A stretch of 64,000 bases of DNA from Fibrobacter sp. (GTDB lineage: Bacteria > Fibrobacterota > Fibrobacteria > Fibrobacterales > Fibrobacteraceae): the NCBI GenBank assembly GCA_024399015.1, contig JAKSIC010000002.1:132732-196731 (forward strand), given 5' to 3'. The translations under genes were made by a program, and so were the position numbers. Of the stretch, positions 25,093-34,019 are shown piece by piece. Below the pieces are notes generated by a model. It made no database searches and had not been told where the DNA came from. It saw only the letters and a program-made list of their open reading frames with translations. How positions within the stretch are numbered: the first letter of the stretch is position 1; each line of letters opens with the position of its first letter.

Positions 25093-28000
25093 TTCTTCTT
25101 GTGGCAGAAAAACCCTCCGTAGCAAACCAGCATTACAGACCGATGCTGGAACGTTTGGAAGGTGAAAAATTCACCCAAGGAGATGGTTGCCTTATTGGCC
25201 AGAACCATTGCATCACTTGGTGCGTGGGTCACTTGATCACCTTGGCTCCCCTGGACGCCTATCCCGGATTTGAAGGCGGATGGCGTTTAAGCAACTTGCC
25301 GCTGCTTCCTGAAAAGTTCCGCCTGATGGAAATTGAAAGCACCCGAAAGCAGTTGGCCGTGGTTCGTGACATGATGAGCAAGGCGGATGTTCTGGTAAAC
25401 GGAGCCGATGCCGGCCGCGAAGGTAACCTGATTTTTGATTTGATTCTGGATTACACCCCCGCCTTCCGCCAAAAGCAGGTGAAGCGCCTTTGGGTGAACA
25501 GCTATGTGGCAAAGGACCTGGACAAGGCCTGGAAAAATCTGGAAGACGCCACACAGCGTTTGAATTTAAGCTACGCCGCTCGCCTACGTCAACGTGCGGA
25601 CTGGATGGTGGGCCTCAACGCCACCCGAGCCTACACACTTACCGCCGGCCGCGGCAAGATGATTTCCGTAGGTCGAGTGCAGACGCCAACCCTCAACTTG
25701 ATTGTGGAACGCGACGCCATGGTGGAACAGTTCAAGGAACTGTACTACTACAGCGTGGTGGGAACCTGGAAAGGATACCAGGCTCAATTGCTACGTCCCG
25801 ATCGGGACTCCAAGGAGGTCATTGCGAACCCGCAGGGTGAAGCAACCGAAGCAGGCTCTGCCAATGTTCCAAAGCAAGCTTTAAAGGTTGCTATCTTTGA
25901 GAGGGAAACTCCCGCCCAGGCCGTAGTAGACAAATGTTCCCCACCGGAAGAAGCGGTCATTACCGCCATCGATGTCCAGCAGAAAAAGCAGTTTCCGCAG
26001 AAGCCTTTCGACTTGACGGAACTGCAGAAAGAAGGCAACAAACGCTTCAAATACAGCGCCCAACAAGTGCTGGACTGCGCCCAGAACCTTTACGAAAAGA
26101 AGCTCCTCACCTACCCTCGTACGGATTCCGCCTACCTGCCCGACACCATGAAGCAGGAAGCATACGCCTTGGCTCAGCGTCTGGCCACCCCCGCCCAGCA
26201 GGGGATCATGCGTCCGGAATCGGAGAACTTCGTTTTCATCAATTCCAGCAAGGTGACGGACCACTTCGCCATTATTCCTACCGGGGAACAGCCCAATGGT
26301 CTCCCTGAAATGGAAGAGAACATCTACAACCTGGCCAAGGAACGCTTTGTCCAGGCATGGCTAAAGCCCTACGTTTGGAATGAAATGGAAATTCTATTGA
26401 GAAGTCCAGATGTCATTGCGAGCCCACAGGGCGAAGCAATCGAAGCAGGCACACCCAGCAGTTCTCAAGAAACCTTCCGTCTCAAGCTGAAGCAAAACGA
26501 AGACTTAGGTTTCCGCGCCCTCGTCAAGGAAGAAAAGAAAGCCAAGTCCAAGAAGAAGGGAGATCCCGGCTCGGAGGCCGGAATGACAGATGGAAAATCC
26601 AGCGAAGACGGCGGCAATTCCGATGACATCACCAACATCGTAGAAACCTTCCCCGACTGGAAAGCCGGCGACAAGGCTCCCTTCGACAGCATAGAACTGC
26701 AAAAGAAAAAGAAGTCCAAGCCCAAGTACTACACCGAGGCAACGCTCCTTGCCGCCATGAAGACCGCAGGCAAGCAAATCGATAACGAAGAGCTGGCCGA
26801 AGCCATGAAGGACCGCGGTCTTGGCACCCCGGCAACCCAGGCAGGCATCATCGAAACTTTGAAAAAGCGCGGTTTCATTGAAGCCCAGAAGAACAATCTG
26901 GTCAGCACCCTCCGCGGCCGCGAAGTCATCGCCTTGATGGATGAAAAAGTCAAGTCCCCGGAAATGACCGGCGAATGGGAATACAAGCTTTCCCTGGTGG
27001 AAAAAGGCAACCTGGATCCTAAAGAATTCCGCGACGGCATCGTGGAATACGTCCGCGATCTTTTCGTCCGCCTGCACGAGCAATACGGCAGCCAATTTGA
27101 GCGCGAAACCGTTACCGACGCCCTTCCCTGCCCCAAGTGCAGCCAGCCTATGGAAATTGCCCCCTGGGGATACGTCTGCAAGAACAGCGAATGCGGTTTC
27201 AAGGCCGGTCACACCATCGCCGGCCGCACCCTTAGCCACGCCGAAATGGGCAAGCTTCTCGCCACAGGTAAATCCGACTTACTCAGCGGATTCAAGAGCA
27301 AGAAGGGAACCACCTTCAGCGCCACGCTGACTCTCGCCGAAGACGGCAACATCGGATTTGAATTTAGCGACGAGCCCAAGGCTTCAACGCCCACACAATT
27401 CAAATGCCCCAAATGTGGCAAGCAGATTCTTGACTCTGGCAACCGTTTAGTTTGCGAAGGTTCCGCAGTCCCTGCAGAATCCACCCCCACTTGCGATTTC
27501 GTTTTCTACAAAACCATCGCCGGTCACATCATGAGCGACGAAGAAATGGCCGAGCTGTTCAACAACGGAACCACCGACGTCATCACCGACTTTATTACAA
27601 AGAAGGGACAAGCCTTCAGCGCCAAGGTGGTGTGGGATAACGACCACAAGGCAACTTTCGCCTTCGAAAACGATGGTCACTTCCACGGAACAGAAACCAA
27701 GTACAAGTGCCCCATTTGCAAGCACACCTTGGAAGAAAACAAGAACGCCATTTTCTGCACAGGTAAGGGCACCGACCGCGACGAACAAGGCAACCCTTGC
27801 GATTGCAAGTTCACCCTCTTCAAGACCGTCGCTGGCAAGAAACTTCGTGCAGCCGACATCAAGGCGCTCCTTACCGGCGAAAAAACAGAACTCATCAGCG
27901 GATTCAAGAGCAAGAAGGGCGACACCTTCGACGCCTTCCTGAAAATGAGTCCCGTAGGCCGCGTGGAATTTGAATTCCTCCGCAGAGACTTCCCCTGCCC

Positions 28001-28286
28001 CGCCTGCGGTGACCAGCTCCGTTTCTGCAGAGGCAGCGACGACCAAGGCAGAAACCTTTCCGCCTACGTTTGCCGCAATCCCCACTGCAATTACGGAATT
28101 CCCCAAGTGTTCTACCAGCGCACCTTTACCGACGCCGAAATGGAAGAACTCCTCACCAAAAAATGCACTCCCGTTCTGGAGCCATTTAAAAAGAACGACA
28201 CGAAATTCCGTGCCGCCCTTGAAATCCGCGAAGGCGGAAAACTCGCCTTCAATAAATTGACCGTGGAAGTCATCGAAAAGAAGTAA
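25089..28286 (+). CDS. topB: Type IA DNA topoisomerase, topoisomerase III-like, with in-frame repeat elements
   Basis: 1065 aa, far longer than E. coli TopB (about 650). The TOPRIM domain starts at LLVAEKPSVA (3-12), with the GADAGREG metal site near 105; the catalytic tyrosine is in TYPRTDSAYLP near 342. The C-terminal third holds four zinc-ribbon/repeat units (CPKC near 681, 771 and 873 as CPIC, and CPAC near 970). It relaxes or decatenates DNA by single-strand passage. Three stretches, residues about 243-256, 441-454 and 491-500, are encoded by palindromic repeats that otherwise lie between genes; they look like insertions between conserved blocks. ATGA overlap with the upstream gene. Confidence 0.88.
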   Translation: MILLVAEKPSVANQHYRPMLERLEGEKFTQGDGCLIGQNHCITWCVGHLITLAPLDAYPGFEGGWRLSNLPLLPEKFRLMEIESTRKQLAVVRDMMSKADVLVNGADAGREGNLIFDLILDYTPAFRQKQVKRLWVNSYVAKDLDKAWKNLEDATQRLNLSYAARLRQRADWMVGLNATRAYTLTAGRGKMISVGRVQTPTLNLIVERDAMVEQFKELYYYSVVGTWKGYQAQLLRPDRDSKEVIANPQGEATEAGSANVPKQALKVAIFERETPAQAVVDKCSPPEEAVITAIDVQQKKQFPQKPFDLTELQKEGNKRFKYSAQQVLDCAQNLYEKKLLTYPRTDSAYLPDTMKQEAYALAQRLATPAQQGIMRPESENFVFINSSKVTDHFAIIPTGEQPNGLPEMEENIYNLAKERFVQAWLKPYVWNEMEILLRSPDVIASPQGEAIEAGTPSSSQETFRLKLKQNEDLGFRALVKEEKKAKSKKKGDPGSEAGMTDGKSSEDGGNSDDITNIVETFPDWKAGDKAPFDSIELQKKKKSKPKYYTEATLLAAMKTAGKQIDNEELAEAMKDRGLGTPATQAGIIETLKKRGFIEAQKNNLVSTLRGREVIALMDEKVKSPEMTGEWEYKLSLVEKGNLDPKEFRDGIVEYVRDLFVRLHEQYGSQFERETVTDALPCPKCSQPMEIAPWGYVCKNSECGFKAGHTIAGRTLSHAEMGKLLATGKSDLLSGFKSKKGTTFSATLTLAEDGNIGFEFSDEPKASTPTQFKCPKCGKQILDSGNRLVCEGSAVPAESTPTCDFVFYKTIAGHIMSDEEMAELFNNGTTDVITDFITKKGQAFSAKVVWDNDHKATFAFENDGHFHGTETKYKCPICKHTLEENKNAIFCTGKGTDRDEQGNPCDCKFTLFKTVAGKKLRAADIKALLTGEKTELISGFKSKKGDTFDAFLKMSPVGRVEFEFLRRDFPCPACGDQLRFCRGSDDQGRNLSAYVCRNPHCNYGIPQVFYQRTFTDAEMEELLTKKCTPVLEPFKKNDTKFRAALEIREGGKLAFNKLTVEVIEKK
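25817..25856 (+). repeat. In-frame TGTCATTGCGAG-type repeat in topB, copy 1
   Basis: 40 nt starting GGTCATTGCGAACCCGCAGG, 35/40 identical to copy 2 at 26411. It is read as VIANPQGEATEAG in the TopB frame. The core TTGC..CCCgcaGGG..GCAA is palindromic. Confidence 0.85.
26411..26450 (+). repeat. In-frame TGTCATTGCGAG-type repeat in topB, copy 2
   Basis: 40 nt starting TGTCATTGCGAGCCCACAGG. It is in the same reading phase as copy 1 and gives VIASPQGEAIEAG. The palindrome is TTGC-ga-GCCC-aca-GGGC-ga-aGCAA. Nearly the same head is found in intergenic copies at 3132 and 30099. Confidence 0.85.
26559..26588 (+). repeat. In-frame GGAGATCCCGG-type repeat in topB
   Basis: 30 nt starting GGAGATCCCGGCTCGGAGGC, 27/30 identical to the intergenic copy at 46496-46525. 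Read in frame as GDPGSEAGMTD, in a low-complexity Lys/Gly/Asp stretch of the protein. Confidence 0.85.
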
Positions 28287-28313
28287 CGAATCGAGGCATA
28301 CCCGCCTCAAAAA

Positions 28314-28490
28314 TCAATCTTCAATTGTTTCTCCAAGAATAACACTGGCATAGGCCACAGCCACTGCGGTTGCAGCAAGCATACTGCCGGACAGCACCAG
28401 CATTCCAGCAAAAGCAGCCGGAGTGAGAGCCAGGAGCATGGGGAAAATGGCGCGGGAAACGGTACGAGAAGCATTGATAATTTGACGCAT
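28314..28490 (-). CDS. Small membrane protein, 58 aa
   Basis: Starts MRQIINASRTVSRAIFPMLL and continues as two hydrophobic segments separated by a Gly/Ser turn (about 16-36 and 37-54), ending GETIED. It has AGGA 6-9 nt before the ATG within an A-rich leader (AAAAAAGGAATCAAAT) that closely matches the leader of the minor-pilin operon. It lies alone on the minus strand between convergent topB and the SNF transporter terminator. I recognise no family; a two-helix membrane peptide or a small exported protein are both possible. Confidence 0.6.
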   Translation of the reverse strand: MRQIINASRTVSRAIFPMLLALTPAAFAGMLVLSGSMLAATAVAVAYASVILGETIED

Positions 28491-28587
28491 ATTTGATTCC
28501 TTTTTTCTTTTTTACACTTCAAATATACGTTTTAGACAGCGACAAAAAATGTCACAAAATATTTTTGTTTTCAGGAGCATCGCGCAT

Positions 28588-28613
28588 AAAAAAAAGCCCG
28601 CAAACATGCGGGC
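28588..28613 (-). terminator. Terminator of the SNF transporter gene
   Basis: Minus strand: GCCCGC-ATGTTT-GCGGGC (28613-28596) followed by eight U (28595-28588). Confidence 0.9.
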
Positions 28614-28635
28614 ATTCCCTTTTCAACAGAACAAC

Positions 28636-30042
28636 TTAGCCGAAGATCTTGTTGTAGAAATCCGGGGCGAACTTCTGGATGTAACCCACGGCAAAGATGA
28701 ACAGCACGATCAGCGGTAAGATCCACTTGATATAGAAGCGGAGAGCCTTGTTCATGGGAAGCTTCATACCGTCGCCGGTATTGACTTCGTTAAAGAACTT
28801 TTCCTGACCCCAGCCGTAACGGATGTTACAGAACAGAACGAAGAACATGGAGCCCAGCGGGAGCAAGGTGTTGGAAACCAGGAAGTCTTCCAAGTCAAGC
28901 ACGCAGCTGCCTTCGCCAAAGGGAGTAAAGCCTGCGAGAACGTTGAAGCCCAAGGCGCACGGGAGAGAAAGGATGATGATAGCTACGATGTTTGCAGCCA
29001 CAACCTTCTTACGGGCAAAGCCCTTCAGGTCCATCCAGAAGGCAACGATGTTTTCGAACACGGCGACCAAGGTGGAAAGCGCAGCAAAGCTCAGGAACAG
29101 GAAGAAAGCAGCACCGCAAATACGACCTGCAGGCATCTGGGCGAACACGTTAGGCAAGGTGACGAACACAAGGCCCGGGCCCTGACCCGGAGCAAGGTTA
29201 AAGGCGAAGCAAGCCGGGATAATGATAAGGCCAGCGAGGAATGCCACTACGGTATCGAGAACGCAGACATTCACCGCTTCCTTGGTCAAGGAATGCTTCT
29301 TATTGATATAGCTACCAAAGATAGACATGGAGCCGATACCGATACTCAAGGTAAAGAAGGCCTGGCCCATGGCGGCAAACACCACGGCACCGATGCCCTG
29401 TTCAGCCATACGGCCAAAGTCCGGAAGGAGGTAGAACTTAAGGCCTTCAGCGGCACCCGGCAAGGTAATCACGCGAATGGCAAGAGCGATCATGATGAAG
29501 AAGAGAAGCGACATCATCCACTTGGTGATGCGTTCCACGCCCTTCTGCAAGCCGAGGGAAACGATACCGAGACCGAGGACGGTAGCCACAATCATGCCGC
29601 CCACCTGAGTGGGGGCGCTGCCCAGCATTCCACCGAAAGCGGCACCGATCTGGTCGGGAGTAGCGCTCTGGAGGTCGCCCACGAAAGCCATGCGATAGAA
29701 GTAATAGAACATCCAGCCGCTAACCGTGGTGTAGAACATCATCAGCAGGTAGTCGCCAGCGATCATGGGATACTTGGCCCAATGCCACTTGGTGCCCTGG
29801 GGCTGCAAAATATCGAAGGACTTGGCAATGCCTCGGCCGGAACCGCGACCTACAGCGAATTCAGCCATCAAGGCCGGCAAACCGAGAATCACCAGGAAGA
29901 ACAAATAGACGAGAATAAAAGCGGCACCGCCATACTGACCGGTAATAAAGGGGAAACGCCAAACATTACCAATGCCAATGGCGCAACCGGCAGCAATCAG
30001 AATAAAACCTAAACGAGATGCAAAGTTTTCTCTTTCCTTCAT
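28636..30042 (-). CDS. Neurotransmitter:sodium symporter (SNF) family transporter
   Basis: 468 aa with about eleven to twelve membrane segments. The N-terminal ASRLGFILIAAGCAIGIGNV (residues 8-27) followed by WRFPF is the SNF (LeuT-type) hallmark of the unwound helix 1 that binds Na+ and substrate. Bacterial members import amino acids. A single operon gene with its own terminator; AGGA stands directly before the ATG. Substrate cannot be inferred. Confidence 0.9.
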   Translation of the reverse strand: MKERENFASRLGFILIAAGCAIGIGNVWRFPFITGQYGGAAFILVYLFFLVILGLPALMAEFAVGRGSGRGIAKSFDILQPQGTKWHWAKYPMIAGDYLLMMFYTTVSGWMFYYFYRMAFVGDLQSATPDQIGAAFGGMLGSAPTQVGGMIVATVLGLGIVSLGLQKGVERITKWMMSLLFFIMIALAIRVITLPGAAEGLKFYLLPDFGRMAEQGIGAVVFAAMGQAFFTLSIGIGSMSIFGSYINKKHSLTKEAVNVCVLDTVVAFLAGLIIIPACFAFNLAPGQGPGLVFVTLPNVFAQMPAGRICGAAFFLFLSFAALSTLVAVFENIVAFWMDLKGFARKKVVAANIVAIIILSLPCALGFNVLAGFTPFGEGSCVLDLEDFLVSNTLLPLGSMFFVLFCNIRYGWGQEKFFNEVNTGDGMKLPMNKALRFYIKWILPLIVLFIFAVGYIQKFAPDFYNKIFG

Positions 30043-30098
30043 TTCCTAGCCTCGAAGATAAGCATTGTGTGAGTGAAAGATAATAAATCCCGCCCAAG

Positions 30099-30140
30099 TG
30101 TCATTGCGAGCCTGCGCAGCAGGCGTGGCAATCAAAGCAA
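30099..30140. repeat. TGTCATTGCGAG intergenic repeat
   Basis: TGTCATTGCGAGCCTGCGCA, continuing GCAGGCGTGGCAATC. The core GCCTGC-gca-GCAGGC is a perfect hairpin flanked by TTGC/GCAA. It lies in the divergent gap between the SNF gene and sufB. Confidence 0.75.
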
Positions 30141-30156
30141 CCCCACCCATTCAATT

Positions 30157-30185
30157 TGTCATCCCGGGCTTGACCCGGGATCTCC
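30157..30185. repeat. TCATCCCGGG intergenic repeat
   Basis: TGTCATCCCGGGCTTGACCC followed by GGGATCTCC; the arms ATCCCGGG and CCCGGGAT are inverted complements. It is the reverse-orientation equivalent of the elements at 46120 and 46496 and inside topB. Confidence 0.75.
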
Positions 30186-30238
30186 ATTCCCTACGATTTT
30201 TATATATTTGACCGCGAAATCAGTCGTAGGATTAGAAA

Positions 30239-31654
30239 ATGAGCGAAAATTACAAGTACGGTTTTGTGACGGATATCGAGAACGAGGCTTTTGAAAAAGG
30301 CCTTAACGAAGATGTCATCCGCCGTGCCAGCGCTCTCCGAGGCGAGCCCCAGTTCATGCTGGACTTCCGCCTAAAAGCCTACGAAAAGTTCTTGACCATG
30401 GAGCAGCCCAACTGGGGCGAACTGAATTTCGCTCCTGTGGACCTGCAGGACATCGTCTACTACTCCGCCCCCAAGAACAAGAAGTCCCACGAAAAAATCG
30501 AAGATGTGGACCCGGAACTCCTGGCCACCTTCGAAAAGCTGGGAATTCCTCTGGACGAACAGAAGCGTCTGGCCAACGTGGCCGTGGACGCCGTGTTCGA
30601 CTCCGTCAGTATTTATACAAGCCACAAGAAGAAGCTCATGGAAATGGGCATTATCTTCTGCAGTATTTCCGACGCCATCAAGGAATATCCGGAACTGATC
30701 GAACAGTACCTGGGCAGCGTGGTCCCTGCAGGCGACAACTACTTTGCCGCCCTGAACAGTGCAGTCTTTGGCGATGGTAGCTTCGTCTACATTCCCGCAG
30801 GCGTCAAGTGCCCCATGGACCTGTCCACCTACTTCCGCATCAACAACAAGGAAGCTGGCCAGTTCGAACGCACCCTGATTATCGCCGACGACAACGCCGA
30901 AGTCAGCTACCTGGAAGGCTGTACCGCTCCTGAATTCAGCAGCAAGCAGCTCCATTCCGCCATCGTAGAACTGGTAGCCAACGAAAACGCCAAGATTAAG
31001 TACAGCACCGTACAGAACTGGTACGCCGGCGACCGCGAGACTGGCGCAGGTGGCGTCTACAACTTTGTGACCAAGCGCGGCAAGTGCGCCGGCAAGAACA
31101 GCCGCATCAGCTGGACTCAGGTAGAAACCGGTTCCGCCATCACCTGGAAGTACCCCAGCTGCGTTCTGGTGGGCGACAACTCCGTCGGTGAATTCTACAG
31201 CGTGGCTCTGACCAACGGCCACATGCAGGCCGATACCGGCACCAAGATGATCCACATCGGTAAGAACACTCGCAGTACGATCATTTCGAAAGGTATCAGC
31301 GCCGACAATTCCAGCAACGCCTACCGCGGCGAAGTTTCTATCCGCAAGTCTGCCACAGGCGCCCGCAACTACACCCAGTGCGACAGCATGCTTGTTGGCG
31401 ACAAGAGTGCCGCCCACACCTTCCCCTACATTACGGTAGCTAACGGTACCGCCCAGACGGAACACGAAGCAACTACCAGCCGTATCAGCGAAGACCAGCT
31501 GTTCTATTTCGAGAGCCGCGGCATCAAGCGCGAAGACGCCATCCAGGCTATGGTGGGCGGTTTCTGTAAGGATGTGTTCAAGGAACTGCCCGGCGAATTC
31601 GCTACCGAAGCCCGCCAGCTGCTGACCCTGAAGCTGGAACACTCCGTAGGGTAA
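30239..31654 (+). CDS. sufB: Fe-S cluster assembly scaffold protein SufB
   Basis: 471 aa, the usual SufB length. The central beta-helix region and the [16 protein letters not shown] block near residues 381-396, with the conserved Cys, are typical of Suf[20 protein letters not shown]-type sequence near 178-196 is also a family mark. It forms the SufBC2D scaffold with SufC and SufD, but neither is adjacent on either side. A TATATT box at 30203-30208 and an AGGA before the ATG give it a normal leader. A 7-bp inverted repeat CCTACGA (30190) / TCGTAGG (30224) brackets the -10 region and could be a regulator site. Confidence 0.93.
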   Translation: MSENYKYGFVTDIENEAFEKGLNEDVIRRASALRGEPQFMLDFRLKAYEKFLTMEQPNWGELNFAPVDLQDIVYYSAPKNKKSHEKIEDVDPELLATFEKLGIPLDEQKRLANVAVDAVFDSVSIYTSHKKKLMEMGIIFCSISDAIKEYPELIEQYLGSVVPAGDNYFAALNSAVFGDGSFVYIPAGVKCPMDLSTYFRINNKEAGQFERTLIIADDNAEVSYLEGCTAPEFSSKQLHSAIVELVANENAKIKYSTVQNWYAGDRETGAGGVYNFVTKRGKCAGKNSRISWTQVETGSAITWKYPSCVLVGDNSVGEFYSVALTNGHMQADTGTKMIHIGKNTRSTIISKGISADNSSNAYRGEVSIRKSATGARNYTQCDSMLVGDKSAAHTFPYITVANGTAQTEHEATTSRISEDQLFYFESRGIKREDAIQAMVGGFCKDVFKELPGEFATEARQLLTLKLEHSVG

Positions 31655-31672
31655 GACATCCTCCATGTTTTT

Positions 31673-31888
31673 TGTCACTAAACGTGAATTTCTCTAAGTT
31701 TAGTGACACGATTTTTACTTTGTCTGCAAAGCAGCTTTAAAAGTTTTATCACCAAATCATCTAAAAGACCTAATTAGTGACAAACAAAGAGTCTTTTTTT
31801 TATTACAACTAACAAACAACCCGCCATTTTTAATTACTTTGTTTGAAATCTCTGTCACTAAACACACATTTTCTTGGTTTTGGTGACA
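31673..31888. repeat. Three TGTCACTAAA / TTTAGTGACA inverted-repeat pairs in a 330-bp gap
   Basis: The gap 31655-31987 contains no gene. Pair 1: TGTCACTAAAC (31673-31683) and GTTTAGTGACA (31698-31708), perfect. Pair 2, degenerate: TATCACCAAA (31747-31756) and ATTAGTGACA (31773-31782). Pair 3: TGTCACTAAA (31853-31862) and TTTGGTGACA (31879-31888), one wobble. Half-sites are 14-16 nt apart. Pair 1 is followed by ATTTTT and could end sufB transcription; as a group they may be operators or a mobile repeat. Confidence 0.6.
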
Positions 31889-31987
31889 CATTTTCGCGAA
31901 AACGACCCTTTCAAACGTTCAAATTTCAAAGACTACTCGATTTCTGTCCAGCATTTGTTATTTTAGCAGCAAAAACAGAGGTACCCA

Positions 31988-32551
31988 ATGAACGTTCTTT
32001 TCCTTATGGCAAATGGTTTTGAAGAAACCGAATTCGTCACCCCCTTTGACTACTGGCAGCGCGGCGGGCTCAACGTAGCCTTGGCTTCCATCAGCGACAA
32101 CCTGGATGTTGTAGGCGCCCACGGTCTTGCCATCAAGGCAAACGTTCTTTTGAAGGATGTGATGGCTGGAGCCGCAGCAAGCCTCGCCGACTTCGACGCA
32201 GTCTGCCTCCCCGGCGGCGGTCCCGGCGTCAAAAATCTCAAGGCATCTGCAGCCGTGGCCGAAGTTCTCAAGAACTTTGACGCCGCTGGCAAATGGATAT
32301 TTGCCATCTGCGCCGCGCCCCTGGTGCTTTCCCAGGCGGGCCTCCTCAAGAACAGAACCTGCACCTGCTTCCCGGGCTGCGAAGTGGAGCTGGACTGCAA
32401 GCAGTTCCTTACCGACCGTGTGGTAGTAGACGGCAACGTCATCACAAGCCGCGGCGCAGGCACCGCCGAAGAATTTGCCTTCGAATGCCTGGCCCACGCC
32501 ACTGACCGCGCCACCTCCGAAAAGATCCGCAACCAAGTCGTCGCCCGCTAA
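31988..32551 (+). CDS. DJ-1/PfpI family protein (YajL/ThiJ-like)
   Basis: 187 aa. NVLFLMANGFEETEFVTPFD (residues 2-21) has the conserved Glu, and the nucleophile elbow AICAAPLVLSQAG near 106 holds the reactive Cys (about 108). TSRGAGTAEEFA near 157 is also typical. Members protect against oxidative or glyoxal damage or act as small amidotransferase-like enzymes; the exact role is open. An AGAGG precedes the ATG, so this gene has a normal leader, unlike many neighbours. Confidence 0.88.
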   Translation: MNVLFLMANGFEETEFVTPFDYWQRGGLNVALASISDNLDVVGAHGLAIKANVLLKDVMAGAAASLADFDAVCLPGGGPGVKNLKASAAVAEVLKNFDAAGKWIFAICAAPLVLSQAGLLKNRTCTCFPGCEVELDCKQFLTDRVVVDGNVITSRGAGTAEEFAFECLAHATDRATSEKIRNQVVAR

Positions 32552-32564
32552 TAAACCACAAGAC

Positions 32565-32591
32565 TTGCCGCGAAAGTTCATTTCGCGGCAA
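32565..32591. repeat. Perfect 11-bp hairpin after the DJ-1 gene
   Basis: TTGCCGCGAAA (32565-32575), loop GTTCA, TTTCGCGGCAA (32581-32591). There is no T-tract right after it, so it may be a processed 3' end or a weak terminator between convergent genes. GCGGCAACC recurs at 32617. Confidence 0.5.
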
Positions 32592-32701
32592 CCATCTTCA
32601 GCGACAGCATTTTTCTGCGGCAACCTTATTCTCTAAAAACATCTCGCAACAGCCTAGACTTCCATCAGTTCGCAACCGATACGATGGAATTCTTCGCCAA
32701 T

Positions 32702-33826
32702 TTACATTCCCTTAAGCCACAGAGCAAAGAACCTGTCGTAAACAACATACCCCTTTGGCGTTTGCATCACATATTCCTTGTCCAGCAAATACTCCAAGGC
32801 ACGATTAACGCAGCTAGCCGTTTTCAACCCACTATTCTTTACAAATTCACCGGAATTAATAGCAGAAACACAGCCCGCAAGCGCAATGGACAAAAGCAGA
32901 CGATTTTGGTTAAAAGTCAAGACATTCTGCATTCGTTGATAAATATCCATCTCGGACACCATGATTTTGCGAACACACATATTGACATCGTCCAGGCAAA
33001 CCACTTTTGGTGCCATCTCGTAAAGACGATTCAGCACCGCCTGCATATACCAAGTATGCCCTTCTAATCGTTCATACAAGGCATCAAAGCAGTCTCTAGG
33101 CAAATTGATCTCAGCCTTTTTCATCCAACCATTGGCAAATTCATAGTACGCCTTTTTTTCAATAGCATATAGATGAAACATTTCAGTGCTGCGGTAAAAT
33201 GGATGCCCCACGGAGCTAAACATTTCGGACATCAAATGATGCTTGCTACCCGAAAAAATGAAATGAACATTCGGGCAGAACTGGACATACGAACGTAACA
33301 AAGCCTCTACAGTTTCATCACCATATTCCGAAATCTGCTGGAATTCATCAACAGCGATAAAACATTCCCTTTCTGAATTTTTCAAGTATGAAAATATATC
33401 AGACAAAGTATTCTTCGTTTCTTTAGGATGAAAATCAAGTGCCGGCTGAAGGTTACCCGTCACAGGATCAACGGACATAGTCAACTTACAACTTTTGAAA
33501 ACGGAGACCGCCGCATTCAAGGCCTTCTTGCCCAAGCCGTCTAAAGTACCCAGAACAACTTTACCCAGCAAAACAACAAAATCTTCAAGAGACCTTGTTG
33601 GATAGATATCCACATAGAAACAAGCTGAATTTTTATCTCGTTTCTTAATTTCATCAAACACCCGCATAATAAGACCTGTCTTTCCCATGCGGCGAGGACT
33701 CAGCAAGGTAACATTTCGCCCATTCTTTAATGCAGAAATCAGCTGTTCCGTTTCAGAAACACGATCACAGAAATACTTTGGACCTGCGTAGCCATATACA
33801 AAAAATGGATTTACATTTTTACTCAT
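32702..33826 (-). CDS. AAA ATPase, archaeal-type / P-loop protein
   Basis: 374 aa. P-loop SPRRMGKT (43-50), Walker B FIAVDEFQQI near 173 and a sensor-like FSGSKHHLM near 205 give an AAA ATPase of the archaeal-type ATPase group. The C-terminal 90 residues look like a winged helix (AINSGEFVKNSGLKTASCVN pattern near 330). Relatives are often linked to mobile or defence loci, but their roles are poorly defined. The start is ATG 33826 (MSKNVNP), 6 nt after a TATATT box (33838-33833 on the minus strand). A 39-bp perfect palindrome lies directly upstream of that box. Confidence 0.78.
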   Translation of the reverse strand: MSKNVNPFFVYGYAGPKYFCDRVSETEQLISALKNGRNVTLLSPRRMGKTGLIMRVFDEIKKRDKNSACFYVDIYPTRSLEDFVVLLGKVVLGTLDGLGKKALNAAVSVFKSCKLTMSVDPVTGNLQPALDFHPKETKNTLSDIFSYLKNSERECFIAVDEFQQISEYGDETVEALLRSYVQFCPNVHFIFSGSKHHLMSEMFSSVGHPFYRSTEMFHLYAIEKKAYYEFANGWMKKAEINLPRDCFDALYERLEGHTWYMQAVLNRLYEMAPKVVCLDDVNMCVRKIMVSEMDIYQRMQNVLTFNQNRLLLSIALAGCVSAINSGEFVKNSGLKTASCVNRALEYLLDKEYVMQTPKGYVVYDRFFALWLKGM

Positions 33827-33840
33827 AACTACAATATACA

Positions 33841-33879
33841 AAAATTACACATTTTGCGTAACGCAAAATGTGTAATTTT
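33841..33879. promoter_or_regulatory. 39-bp perfect palindrome, probable operator of the ATPase gene
   Basis: Arms of 19 bp, AAAATTACACATTTTGCGT and its exact complement, around a single central base (33860). It occupies the -35/upstream region of the ATPase promoter. Such a site could be bound by a dimeric repressor, or form a hairpin. The window contains no obvious cognate regulator unless the ATPase's own winged helix binds it. Confidence 0.65.
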
Positions 33880-34019
33880 CATTTTAAAACCGAAAATATT
33901 ACAGAAGATTCGCCATCAATATTGCAATCAACAATCATGAGTACGATGCAGTTGGCAGACCGCATTTCAATATTAATCAAAGAATTTCTTTTTTCATGAC
34001 CGCCAGAAGGCTTTTACGG

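Noticed and set aside
25817-30185. Palindromic repeats considered as a CRISPR array
   Set aside because: Copies are widely scattered, variable and lack unique spacers of constant length; no cas genes are present.
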